Assembly: GCF_051991245.1 (NCBI RefSeq)
Contig: NC_135431.1
Coordinates: 1-64,000, forward strand
Length of the DNA stretch: 64,000 nt
Direction of reading: 5' to 3'
Source of the DNA: Festucalex cinctus
Lineage: Eukaryota; Chordata; Actinopteri; Syngnathiformes; Syngnathidae
Below, piece by piece: positions 1 to 10,424 of the stretch. The notes beneath the pieces are model-generated. The model worked only from the letters and a program-made list of their open reading frames with translations. It was not told where the DNA came from and made no database searches. Position numbers and translations under genes: made by a program. Position 1 is the first letter of the stretch; each line of letters starts with the position of its first letter.

Positions 1-1567
1 TAACCCTAAACCCTAACCCTCCTATCACCTAACCCTAACCCTAACCCTAACCCTAACCCTCTAACCCTAACCTAACCCTAACCCTAACCCTAACCCTAAC
101 CCTAACCCTAACCCTAACCCTAACCCTAACCCTAACCCTAACCCTAACCCTAACCCTAACCCTAACCCTAACCCTAACCCTAACCCTAACCCTAACCCTA
201 ACCCTAACCCTAACCCTAACCCTAACCCTAACCCTAACCCTAACCCTAACCCTAACCCTAACCCTAACCCTAACCCTAACCCTAACCCTAACCCTAACCC
301 TAACCCTAACCCTAACCCTAACCCTAACCCTAACCCTAACCCTAACCCTAACCCTAACCCTAACCCTAACCCTAACCCTAACCCTAACCCTAACCCTAAC
401 CCTAACCCTAACCCTAACCCTAACCCTAACCCTAACCCTAACCCTAACCCTAACCCTAACCCTAACCCTAACCCTAACCCTAACCCTAACCCTAACCCTA
501 ACCCTAACCCTAACCCTAACCCTAACCCTAACCCTAACCCTAACCCTAACCCTAACCCTAACCCTAACCCTAACCCTAACCCTAACCCTAACCCTAACCC
601 TAACCCTAACCCTAACCCTAACCCTAACCCTAACCCTAACCCTAACCCTAACCCTAACCCTAACCCTAACCCTAACCCTAACCCTAACCCTAACCCTAAC
701 CCTAACCCTAACCCTAACCCTAACCCTAACCCTAACCCTAACCCTAACCCTAACCCTAACCCTAACCCTAACCCTAACCCTAACCCTAACCCTAACCCTA
801 ACCCTAACCCTAACCCTAACCCTAACCCTAACCCTAACCCTAACCCTAACCCTAACCCTAACCCTAACCCTAACCCTAACCCTAACCCTAACCCTAACCC
901 TAACCCTAACCCTAACCCTAACCCTAACCCTAACCCTAACCCTAACCCTAACCCTAACCCTAACCCTAACCCTAACCCTAACCCTAACCCTAACCCTAAC
1001 CCTAACCCTAACCCTAACCCTAACCCTAACCCTAACCCTAACCCTAACCCTAACCCTAACCCTAACCCTAACCCTAACCCTAACCCTAACCCTAACCCTA
1101 ACCCTAACCCTAACCCTAACCCTAACCCTAACCCTAACCCTAACCCTAACCCTAACCCTAACCCTAACCCTAACCCTAACCCTAACCCTAACCCTAACCC
1201 TAACCCTAACCCTAACCCTAACCCTAACCCTAACCCTAACCCTAACCCTAACCCTAACCCTAACCCTAACCCTAACCCTAACCCTAACCCTAACCCTAAC
1301 CCTAACCCTAACCCTAACCCTAACCCTAACCCTAACCCTAACCCTAACCCTAACCCTAACCCTAACCCTAACCCTAACCCTAACCCTAACCCTAACCCTA
1401 ACCCTAACCCTAACCCTAACCCTAACCCTAACCCTAACCCTAACCCTAACCCTAACCCTAACCCTAACCCTAACCCTAACCCTAACCCTAACCCTAACCC
1501 TAACCCTAACCCTAACCCTAACCCTAACCCTAACCCTAACCCTAACCCTAACCCTAACCCTAACCCT
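1..1567. repeat. Telomere, (CCCTAA)n
   Basis: Essentially uninterrupted CCCTAA hexamers run to 1567, where they change abruptly to GC-rich repeat. The first ~70 bases contain variants (an extra A, a CCTATCACC interruption, a missing base), which could be terminal heterogeneity or read error at the sequence end. The C-rich strand on + places the chromosome end at the left. Both strands are open for long dipeptide frames, but this is a property of the hexamer and not coding. Confidence 0.99.
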
Positions 1568-2215
1568 GGTGTCGGGCCGGTCGGGGCCGGTGTTCTCGGC
1601 CCCGCTTCGCGGGGCCTCGGTGCGCTTGGGGCCCGCTGCGCGGGCCAGGTTGTGCCCATCGGTAGCATTCCTGGAATTCGACCTCGGTCCAGGTTGAATT
1701 CCTGGAATTCGACCGAAGGGGAGCTTGACCCACCAAACCCGGGCCGGTCGGGGCTGGTGTCGGGCCGGTCGGGGCCGGTGCTCTCGGCCCCGCTCCGCGG
1801 GGCCTCGGTGCGCTTGGGGCCCGCTGCGCGGGCCAGGTTGTGCCCATCGGTAGCATTCCTGGAATTTGACCTCGCTCCAGGTTGAATTCCTGGAATTCAA
1901 CCGAAGGGGAGCTTGACCCACCAAACCCGGGCCGGTCGGGGCTGGTGTCGGGCCGGTCGGGGCCGGTGTTCTCGGCCCCGCTTCGCGGGGCCTCGGTGCG
2001 CTTGGGGCCCGCTGTGCGGGCCAGGTTGTGCCCATCGGTAGCATTCCTGGAATTCGACCTTGGTCCAGGTTGAATTCCTGGAATTCGACCGAAGGGGAGC
2101 TTGACCCACCAAACCCGGGCCGGTCGGGGCTGGTGTCGGGCCGGTCGGGGCCGGTGTTCTCGGCCCCGCTTTGCGGGGCCTCGGTGCGCTTGGGGCCCGC
2201 TTCGCGGGCCGGGTT
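1568..2215. repeat. Subtelomeric GC-rich tandem repeat, 188-bp period
   Basis: Directly abuts the telomere. The sequence GTGTCGGGCCGG recurs at 1569, 1757, 1945 and 2133, giving a 188-bp period. Each unit has two GC hairpins (GGCCCCGCTTCGCGGGGCC and a GGGCCCGC...GCGGGCC form), dense CpG, and two copies of a TTCCTGGAATTCGAC motif. Open frames across it are repeat artefacts. Confidence 0.95.
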
Positions 2216-3720
2216 TTGCCCATCGGTCGAAATCCTGGAAATCGACCCTGGATGTGTCGAATTCCTGGAAATCGACTCAAGCCGGGAACGGAGCCTCCCT
2301 CCCCGGGTGCTACCATGGCGGTGTTCTCGGCCCCGCTTCGCGGGGCCTCGGTGCGCTTGGGGCCCGCTTCGCGGGCCGGGTTTAGCCCATCGGTCGAAAT
2401 CCTGGAAATCGACCCTGGATGTGTCGAATTCCTGGAAATCGACTCAAGCCGGAAACGGAGCCTCCCTCTCCGGGTGCTACCATGGCGGTGTTCTCGGCCC
2501 CGCTTCGCGGGGCCTCGGTGCGCTTGGGGCCCGCTTCGCGGGCCAGGTTTAGCCCATCGGTCGAAATGCTGGAAATCGACCCTGGATGTGTCGAATTCCT
2601 GGAAATCGACTCAAGCCGGGAACGGAGCCTCCCTCCCCGGGTGCTACCATGGCGGTGTTCTCGGCCCCGCTTCGCGGGGCCTCGGTGCGCTTGGGGCCCG
2701 CTTCGCGGGCCGGGTTTTGCCCATCGGTCGAAATCCTGGAAATCGACCCTGGATGTGTCGAATTCCTGGAAATCGACTCAAGCCGGGAACGGAGCCTCCC
2801 TCCCCGGGTGCTACCATGGCGGTGTTCTCGGCCCCGCTTCGCGGGGCCTCGGTGCGCTTGGGGCCCGCTTCGCGGGCCGGGTTTAGCCCATCGGTCGAAA
2901 TCCTGGAAATCGACCCTGGATGTGTCGAATTCCTGGAAATCGACTCAAGCCGGAAACGGAGCCTCCCTCTCCGGGTGCTACCATGGCGGTGTTCTCGGCC
3001 CCGCTTCGCGGGGCCTCGGTGCGCTTGGGGCCCGCTTCGCGGGCCAGGTTTAGCCCATCGGTCGAAATCCTGGAAATCGACCCTGGATGTGTCGAATTCC
3101 TGGAAATCGACTCAAGCCGGGAACGGAGCCTCCCTCCCCGGGTGCTACCATGGCGGTGTTCTCGGCCCCGCTTCGCGGGGCCTCGGTGCGCTTGGGGCCC
3201 GCTTCGCGGGCCGGGTTTAGCCCATCGGTCGAAATCCTGGAAATCGACCCTGGATGTGTCGAATTCCTGGAAATCGACTCAAGCCGGAAACGGAGCCTCC
3301 CTCTCCGGGTGCTACCATGGCGGTGTTCTCGGCCCCGCTTCGCGGGGCCTCGGTGCGCTTGGGGCCCGCTTCGCGGGCCAGGTTTAGCCCATCGGTCGAA
3401 ATCCTGGAAATCGACCCTGGATGTGTCGAATTCCTGGAAATCGACTCAAGCCGGAAACGGAACCTCCCTCCCCGGGTGCTACCATGGCGGTGTTCTCGGC
3501 CCCGCTTCGCGGGGCCTCGGTGCGCTTGGGGCCCGCTTCGCGGGCCAGGTTTAGCCCATCGGTCGAAATCCTGGAAATCGACCCTGGATGTGTCGAATTC
3601 CTGGAAATCGACTCAAGCCGGGAACGGAGCCTCCCTCCCCGGGTGCTACCATGGCGGTGTTCTCGGCCCCGCTTCGCGGGGCCTCGGTGCGCTTGGGGCC
3701 CGCTTCGAGGGCCAGGTTTA
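2216..3720. repeat. Subtelomeric tandem repeat, 167-bp period
   Basis: Nine units of 167 bp; for example the ATGTGTCGAATTCCTGG segment recurs at 2419, 2586, 2753, 2920, 3087, 3254, 3421 and 3588. Alternating sequence variants (GGGTTTAGCCC versus AGGTTTAGCCC, CCCCGG versus CTCCGG) suggest a 334-bp dimer. 167 is not a multiple of 3, so the overlapping 155-residue frames are shadows of the repeat. Confidence 0.95.
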
Positions 3721-4010
3721 GCCCATCGGTCGCATTCCTGGAATTCGACCTCGTTCCTCCAGGTTGAATTCCTGGAATTCGACCTAGCGGGCAGGTTAAC
3801 CGATCGGTAGGAATCCTGGAAATGAACCTCGGTCCTCCAGGTTGAATTCCTGGAATTCGACCTAGCGGGCAGGTTAACCGATCGGTAGCAATCCTGGAAA
3901 TGAACCTCGGTCCTCCAGGTTGAATTCCTGGAATTCGACCTAGTGGGCAGGTTAACCGATCGGTAGGAATCCTGGAAATGAACCTCGGTTGTTTTGCGGT
4001 TGTTTTCCTG
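3721..4010. repeat. Subtelomeric tandem repeat, 78-bp period
   Basis: Three near-identical units in which AGGTTAACCGATCGGTA recurs every 78 bp (about 3793, 3871, 3949). Each holds AATCCTGGAAATGAACCTC and ATTCCTGGAATTCGACC segments, so the block is a shorter derivative of the neighbouring arrays. Confidence 0.9.
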
Positions 4011-6600
4011 GAAATGGACTTAACCGGGGGACGGAATCGGAACCACCCACCCCGGCCCGGTGCTCTCGGCCCGGCTTCGCGGGGCAGGTTTAGCCCATCG
4101 GTAGCTTTCCTGGAAATGGACTTCGAACCACCCACCCCGGCCCGGTGCTCTCGGCCCGGCTTCGCGGGGCAGGTTTAGCCCATCGGTAGCTTTCCTGGAA
4201 ATGGACTTCGAACCACCCACCCCGGCCCGGTGCTCTCGGCCCGGCTTCGCGGGGCAGGTTTAGCCCATCGGTAGCATTCCTGGAAATCGACTTCGGAGGT
4301 CAGGTTTAGCCCATCGGTAGCTTTCATGGAAGTTGACCTCGGTCCTCCAGGTTGAATTCCTGGAATTCGACCTACCTGGCAGGTTAACCGATCGGTAGGA
4401 ATCCTGGAAATGAACCTCGGTTGTTTGGGGTTGGTTTCCTGGAAATGGACTTAACCGGGGGACAGAATCGGAACCACCCACCCCGGACCGGTGCTCTCGG
4501 CCCGGATTCGCGGGGCAGGTTTAGCCCATCGGTAGCATTCCTGGAAATCGACTTCGAACCACCCACCACCGGCCGGTGCTCTCGGCCCGGCTTCGCGGGG
4601 CAGGTTTATCCCATCGGTAGCATTCCTGGAAATCGACTTCGAACCACCCACCACCGGCCGGTGCTCTCGGCCCGGCTTCGCGGGGCAGGTTTAGCCCATC
4701 GGTAGCATTCCTGGAAATCGACTTCGAACCACCCACCACCGGCCGGTGCTCTCGGCCCGGCTTCGCGGGGCAGGTTTAGCCCATCGGTAGCATTCCTGGA
4801 AATCGACTTCGGAGGTCAGGTTTAGCCCATCGGTAGCTTTCATGGAAGTTGACCTCGGTCCTCCAGGTTGAATTCCTGGAATTCGACCTACCTGGCAGGT
4901 TAACCGATCGGTAGGAATCCTGGAAATGAACCTCGGTTGTTTGGGGTTGGTTTCCTGGAAATGGACTTAACCGGGGGACAGAATCGGAACCACCCACCCC
5001 GGACCGGTGCTCTCGGCCCGGATTCGCGGGGCAGGTTTAGCCCATCGGTAGCATTCCTGGAAATCGACTTCGAACCACCCACCACCGGCCGGTGCTCTCG
5101 GCCCGGCTTCGCGGGGCAGGTTTATCCCATCGGTAGCATTCCTGGAAATCGACTTCGAACCACCCACCACCGGCCGGTGCTCTCGGCCCGGCTTCGCGGG
5201 GCAGGTTTAGCCCATCGGTAGCATTCCTGGAAATCGACTTCGAACCACCCACCACCGGCCGGTGCTCTCGGCCCGGCTTCGCGGGGCAGGTTTAGCCCAT
5301 CGGTAGCATTCCTGGAAATCGACTTCGGAGGTCAGGTTTAGCCCATCGGTAGCTTTCATGGAAGTTGACCTCGGTCCTCCAGGTTGAATTCCTGGAATTC
5401 GACCTACCTGGCAGGTTAACCGATCGGTAGGAATCCTGGAAATGAACCTCGGTTGTTTGGGGTTGGTTTCCTGGAAATGGACTTAACCGGGGGACAGAAT
5501 CGGAACCACCCACCCCGGACCGGTGCTCTCGGCCCGGATTCTCGGGGCAGGTTTAGCCCATCGGTAGCATTCCTGGAAATCGACTTCGAACCACCCACCC
5601 CGGGCCGGTGCTCTCGGCCCGGATTCGCGGGGCAGGTTTAGCCCATCGGTAGCATTCCTGGAAATTGACTTCGAACCACCCCCCACCCGCCGGTGCTCTC
5701 GGCCCGGATTCGCGGGGCAGGTTTAGCCCATCGGTAGCATTCCTGGAAATCGACTTCGGAGGTCAGGTTTAGCCCATCGGTAGCTTTCATGGAAGTTGAC
5801 CTCGGTCCTCCAGGTTGAATTCCTGGAATTCGACCTACCTGGCAGGTTAACCGATCGGTAGGAATCCTGGAAATGAACCTCGGTTGTTTGGGGTTGGTTT
5901 CCTGGAAATGGACTTAACCGGGGGACAGAATCGGAACCACCCACCCCGGACCGGTGCTCTCGGCCCGGATTCGCGGGGCAGGTTTAGCCCATCGGTAGCA
6001 TTCCTGGAAATCGACTTCGAACCACCCACCACCGGCCGGTGCTCTCGGCCCGGATTCGCGGGGCAGGTTTAGCCCATCGGTAGCATTCCTGGAAATCGAC
6101 TTCGAACCACCCCCCACCGGCCGGTACTCCCGGCCCGGCTTCGCGGGGCAGGTTTAGCCCATCGGTAGCATTCCTGGAAATCGACTTCGGAGGTCAGGTT
6201 TAGCTCATCGGTAGCTTTCATGGAAGTTGACCTCGGTCCTCCAGGTTGAATTCCTGGAATTCGACCTACCTGGCAGGTTAACCGATCGGTAGGAATCCTG
6301 GAAATGAACCTCGGTTTTTTGGGGTTGGTTTCCTGGAAATGGACTTAACCGGGGGACAGAATCGGAACCACCCACCCCGGACCGGTGCTCTCGGCCCGGA
6401 TTCGCGGGGCAGGTTTAGCCCATCGGTAGCATTCCTGGAAATCGACTTCGAACCACCCCCCACCGGCCGGTGCTCTCGGCCCGGCTTCGCGGGGCAGGTT
6501 TAGCCCATCGGTAGCATTCCTGGAAATCGACTTCGAACCACCCCCCACCGGCCGGTGCTCTCGGCCCGGCTTCGCGGGGCAGGTTTAGCCCATCGGTAGC
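4011..6600. repeat. Subtelomeric higher-order repeat, ~85-bp subunits in 516/431-bp blocks
   Basis: Subunits of about 85 bp (CCCATCGGTAGCATTCC ... CGGCCCGGCTTCGCGGGGCAGG) are grouped into higher-order blocks. Corresponding points lie at 4260, 4776, 5292 and 5723, giving block lengths of 516, 516 and 431 bp. The two 516-bp blocks read as identical, which implies very recent duplication or gene conversion; the 431-bp block lacks one subunit. Confidence 0.93.
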
Positions 6601-7160
6601 ATTCCTGGAAATGGACCTTGGGGGTCAGGTTTAGCCCATCGGTCGGATTCCTGGAAGTTGACCTCGGTTGAGGTTGAATTCCTGGAATTCGACCTAGCGG
6701 GGCAGGTTAGCCGATCGGTAGGAATCCTGGAAATGAACCTCGGTTGGTTGGGGTTGGATTCCTGGAAATGGACCTGGGGGTCAGGTTAGCCGATCGGTAG
6801 GAATCCTGGAACTGGACCTTGGATGGGGGTTGGATTCCTGGAAATGGACTTAAGCGGGGGACGGAATCGGAACCACCCACCAGGCCGGTGCTCTCGGCCC
6901 CGCTTCGCGGGGCAGGTTTAGCCGATCGGTAGCAATCCTGGAACTGGACCTTGGTTGGGGGTTGGATTCCTGGAAATGGACTTCGCGGAGGCAGGTTAGC
7001 CGATCAGTTGAATCCTGGGACTGGACCTTGGTTGGGGCTCAATTCCTGAAAATGGACTCACTCAGGCTGGGAACGGAACCACCCACCTCGGGACGCAGGT
7101 TTAGCCCATAGGTAGGATTCCTGGAAATGGACTTAAGCGGGAAATGGAACCACCGACCCT
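6601..7160. repeat. Degenerate subtelomeric repeats
   Basis: Diverged copies of the same TCCTGGAAATGGAC and AGCCGATCGGTAGGAATCC motifs with irregular spacing, grading into the 3' flank of the first minus-strand gene. No other feature is visible. Confidence 0.8.
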
Positions 7161-7294
7161 GACACATTGTGAGAGGCATGCAGCATTGTCTTATGACATA
7201 CAATGTAAAGAACCTGAAAGAAGACCCACCAGAACTCCAACATTCCAAATTAACTTTAATTTCCACATCTTTTGATCATCATTCGGACTTGGTT

Positions 7295-9089
7295 TCAAAT
7301 GTTCTCAACACATAGTTCCAGCTCACGGCATAGCTGTCGAAATGCTGGTTGTTCAGCCACAATCTCCCGTATTCTTTTTTTCAGGACCAACTTTTCCTGG
7401 ATCTCTCTTTCGAAGAGAGTTTTGACCATGGAATAAAATTGTGGTGTGCGTTTGAGTATTCTTCGTTGACCCTGAAAGACATAAAAACGACAAAAGTTTA
7501 ATTTTAGGATTTCCACATTAGAGTCCCCCTCCGCAGCCCAAGTCTACTTACAGAATTATGATGACTGATTTTTTCTGGAAGTGTTGTTGGCTCTGAATTT
7601 GGTTTGGGAGATCTCTTTTGCTGTGTTTCGTTCCCTTTTTGGATGGAATTTGTCCTTTTTCTTTAACTTAATCTTCGTCATCCTCTTCTTCTTGCGGGAC
7701 TTGAGAGTGTCAGTGGGATCACAATCCTAAGGACACAGTGTGTTATATTTTGCGGGTTAGGGTTAAGAAATATTACATGTCGGTGTATTACAATGACAGA
7801 ATTACTTCCAGGAATTCTACTCACAAATTTCAAGCGCCGGACATGTTTTTTTACCAACAAGGCACGTTCCAATATCTGTTCCGCATCTTCCCAGTCACTG
7901 AGGTCAGACTATAGTACAAAAAGCAAAATAGAAGACATAGCTATGGGTCACAAGTTTAACAACAGGAGACATGGGACTTCCTGGATTTCACCTCAGCTTC
8001 CCTGCCTGTCTGTCACCAGAAAGGAAACAGTCATATTTTGGTGGCATGAAGCAGTGTTGCATTTGATTGAACCACTTCCAGGAATTCTACTCACCCGGTG
8101 CAGGGAGGAGACCTTCTGTGTTAAGGGCAGGGAGACTTCTTGTGTTAAGGGAAAGACAGTTTGTTCCATGACGTCCATCTCATCTTCGTCTTCAGTCATG
8201 TACATCTATACAACGACAAAATACAATTTGGAAGCCATGGCAATGGGGGGAACTTCCACAATAGTGACATGGGACTTCCTGGATATCACCTCAATTACTC
8301 CAATGTGTACCTTTTTTTCCTCGGACTGTGGAGTAGAGACGAGATCCCCGGGCTCCCTTGAAAGTTGCCATCCAGCCCCCACATTCTGCTCAGACCTGTT
8401 CACGTCTTTGATAGTTCTCAGCGGGGAGGCCTGTGTTAATGGCACTGAGACCTCCTGTGTTAAAGGCTCGAAAGGTTCTTCCGGGGACTCCTCCTCGCTG
8501 CAAATCAAGTCCACCTATACAAAAACAAAAAACAATGTATAATACATGGGTGTGGGTCATGTCTTCCACAATAGCGACACAGAACTTACTGGGGGCTGGA
8601 GTGAGTGCTCCGTAGAATTCCTGGAACTGGACCTTGGTTTGGGGTCAAATTCCAGGAACTGGACTGGGTTTGGGGGTCCAATTCCAGGAACCGGGCATAG
8701 GCGAGGCCGGTGTGCTCGGCCCCGCTGCGCGGGGCCTCGCGGGGGCTAGCTACGCTTGGGTCCCGCTCCGCACAGTTCCGGGAACTGGACTTTGGTTGAG
8801 GGTCCAATTCCAGGAACTGGACTTTGGTTGGGGGTCCAATTCCAGGAACCGGGCGCGGACGGGGGAACGAAGCAGCGACCACGCGACGCGACGCTTCGCG
8901 GGGCTTCAACACGCAAGGGGCCCGCCTCGGAGGCCAGGGAAAAGCTATCGGCTATCGGTAGATTTCTAGAACTGTACCTTGGTTGTGGACGAATTCTTGG
9001 AGCGGGAACTCGCTTGAGATTTGAATTCCTGAAACCGGACTCTTTTCCCCCAAAGGCCACGCACATTTCCAGGAACTCACCTCACTCAT
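7295..9089 (-). CDS. Unrecognised six-exon subtelomeric gene, frameshifted in exon 5
   Basis: I do not recognise the product. Coding exons on the minus strand: 9081-9089 (MSE), 8311-8514, 8095-8205, 7825-7908, 7552-7726 and 7295-7471. All have GT donors and AG acceptors and all junctions are phase 0. The predicted protein is about 252 residues: an acidic N-terminal half with repeated PLTQEVS.PLTQ segments (one in exon 2, one in exon 3), an acidic SDLSDWEDAE helix in exon 4, a Lys/Arg-rich tract (KSRKKKRMTKIKLKKK) in exon 5 that resembles a nuclear localisation signal, and a charged helical C-terminus ending ELELCVENI. Exon 5 is 175 nt, one base too many between phase-0 neighbours. Its frame is open on both sides of the T5 run at 7636-7640, so one extra base there (real, or assembly error) gives a TAA just before the donor. 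A TATA and a CCAAT box lie upstream. ATTAAA follows the stop. Confidence 0.75.
8590..8960. repeat. Diverged subtelomeric repeats inside intron 1
   Basis: Intron 1 of the six-exon gene (8515-9080) is filled with repeats of TTCC(A/T)GGAACTGGAC and a GGCCCCGCTGCGCGGGGCC hairpin, recognisably the same family as the telomere-proximal arrays but diverged. Confidence 0.85.
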
Positions 9090-9168
9090 CCTTGGAACCT
9101 GCAGCGGCGCTTTCTTGTGCTTGCCCTCACACTTCGATGCGAATGAATGGGGGTTGGACAAACGCAGG

Positions 9169-9176
9169 CTTAAATA
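9169..9176 (-). promoter_or_regulatory. TATA box and inverted CCAAT box of the six-exon gene
   Basis: On the minus strand TATTTAAG is about 80 nt upstream of the ATG at 9089. A CCAAT box (CCAAT at 9208-9212 on +, ATTGG on the transcribed strand) is ~35 nt further upstream. The spacing matches a focused vertebrate core promoter and leaves a 5' UTR of about 50 nt. Confidence 0.7.
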
Positions 9177-9339
9177 GTCTGGTGTTGGTGATGTCACGGT
9201 ACTGCAGCCAATCACCTTCCTATTGTCCAAAGGCACCTCCTTCCCACACACAAACACTAACAATTACCCAGTCAAGCGACATCTTGTGGTGAAAGCAAAA
9301 ACTGCGTGACTCAGAAAAGCTTTCTTGAACAAACAGACT

Positions 9340-9345
9340 TTTATT
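9340..9345 (-). terminator. Poly(A) signal AATAAA overlapping the stop codon
   Basis: Reads AAAATAAAAG on the minus strand. The TAA stop of the membrane protein frame (9341-9343) is inside the hexamer, so the 3' UTR would be only ~20-30 nt. Confidence 0.65.
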
Positions 9346-10130
9346 TTATGATTTTGTAGTGTGAAAGTATGAGTATGACGATGAGGTACACCATTCCAAA
9401 GAGGCACATAATAGATATGTAGATGAGGCACATGTGCTGTGTAAACTCCCATCCGCTCTCATAACATCGCCAAGTCAATCTAGATAGAAAAAGTTGTTTA
9501 AACAAACTAAACGCAATTCACTGAGTAGTGTTTTGCCTCAGATTGAGTTACAAATATGAACGCATCTTTCCGGGAATTACACGTCATCTTTAAGGAATTA
9601 CATGTCATCTTTAAGGAATTGCGCGTCATTTTTAAGGAATTGCATGTCATCTTTAAGGAATTACATGTCGTCTTTAAGGAATTACATGTCGTCTTTAAGG
9701 AATTACATGTCGTCTTTAAGGAATTACATGTCATCTTTAAGGAATTGCGCGTCATTTTTAAGGAATTGCATGTCATCTTTAAGGAATTACATGTCATCTT
9801 TAAGGAATTGCGCGCCATTTTTAAGGAATTGCGCGCCATTTTTAAGGAATTTCACGTCATCTTTAAGGAATTACACATCATCTTTAAGTAATTTAGGTTG
9901 CCATGCTGGATGTAGACATTGCCAACTTACCCTTGACTTGTTTCCATTGCCATGTTCATTTGGGGCTCCAGTGCAGTGAGCACAATGCTCGGGATCCATT
10001 GTGGAGGTGTCTCATCTGTCAAGAGACCCCATGATTTTTTTTTGCAAGTGCACATGCAAAGAAAGCTATTCGAAAATATCATGCCTTGCTGGTCATAATC
10101 AGGAGGAGGACTTCCCAGATATTGACCCAT
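9341..10130 (-). CDS. Unrecognised two-exon small membrane protein gene
   Basis: I do not recognise the product. Exon 1 is 10130-9931 (ATG at 10130, donor GTAAGT, 66 codons plus two bases). Exon 2 is 9479-9341 (acceptor TCTAG, one base plus 45 codons and TAA). The predicted protein is 112 residues. It has a PPDY motif near residue 9 (a PPxY-type WW-domain ligand), a CMCTCKKK segment near residue 25, and one hydrophobic helix near the C-terminus (roughly residues 84-106, CLIYISIMCLFGMVYLIVIL) followed by a short basic tail. That is the layout of a tail-anchored or single-pass protein. The start is the first ATG after the TATA box. The stop codon lies inside the AATAAA poly(A) signal at 9340-9345. 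The intron (9480-9930) contains a 21-bp minisatellite. The gene ends about 170 bp upstream of the next gene's TATA box, in the same orientation. Confidence 0.7.
9555..9892. repeat. 21-bp minisatellite within the intron
   Basis: About 16 copies of a 21-bp unit (AAGGAATTACATGTCATCTTT with ATGTCGT, GCGCGTC and GCGCGCC variants). Because 21 is a multiple of 3 and the unit has no stop, three frames are open through it, two on + and one on -; for example KELHVIF repeats on one strand and NSLKMTC on the other. It lies in the spliced-out intron, so I treat these frames as non-coding. Confidence 0.9.
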
Positions 10131-10191
10131 CCTTTTTTCCGCTTTCCGCCTTGCTCGCTTGACTTCTGAAGGCGGCACTGAGAGCGACTGC

Positions 10192-10198
10192 TTTTATA
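10192..10198 (-). promoter_or_regulatory. TATA box and inverted CCAAT box of the small membrane protein gene
   Basis: TATAAAA on the minus strand, 62-68 nt upstream of the ATG at 10130. A CCAAT box is at 10230-10234 (ATTGG on the transcribed strand), about 35 nt above the TATA box. The arrangement is the same as in the neighbouring six-exon gene. Confidence 0.72.
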
Positions 10199-10259
10199 GA
10201 CTCAGCCCAGCCTTGCAACTGGCCATTGACCAATCACTGCGAAGGGGGTGTAACGGTAA

Positions 10260-10424
10260 CGCCCACCATAAAAAAAAACCCCAAACTAACCCATCCAAGT
10301 CAATTTCCAGGTTGCCTACATATAATTCCACAATTTCGACACAGTCAAGCTGTACCATCTGTTAACTGTAGAGGATGGCTAGTGTGGGTCAAATCTGACT
10401 ACATCTTGGCTGAACCCATACCCA
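10260..10424. other. Short unique spacer
   Basis: Unique-looking sequence between the CCAAT box of the small membrane gene and the next subtelomeric repeat island. No feature seen. Confidence 0.5.

Noticed and set aside
53..2044. 663- and 533-residue minus-strand frames of Arg-Val and Gly-Leu dipeptides
   Set aside because: They are the translation of the telomeric hexamer plus adjacent repeat and have no coding support.
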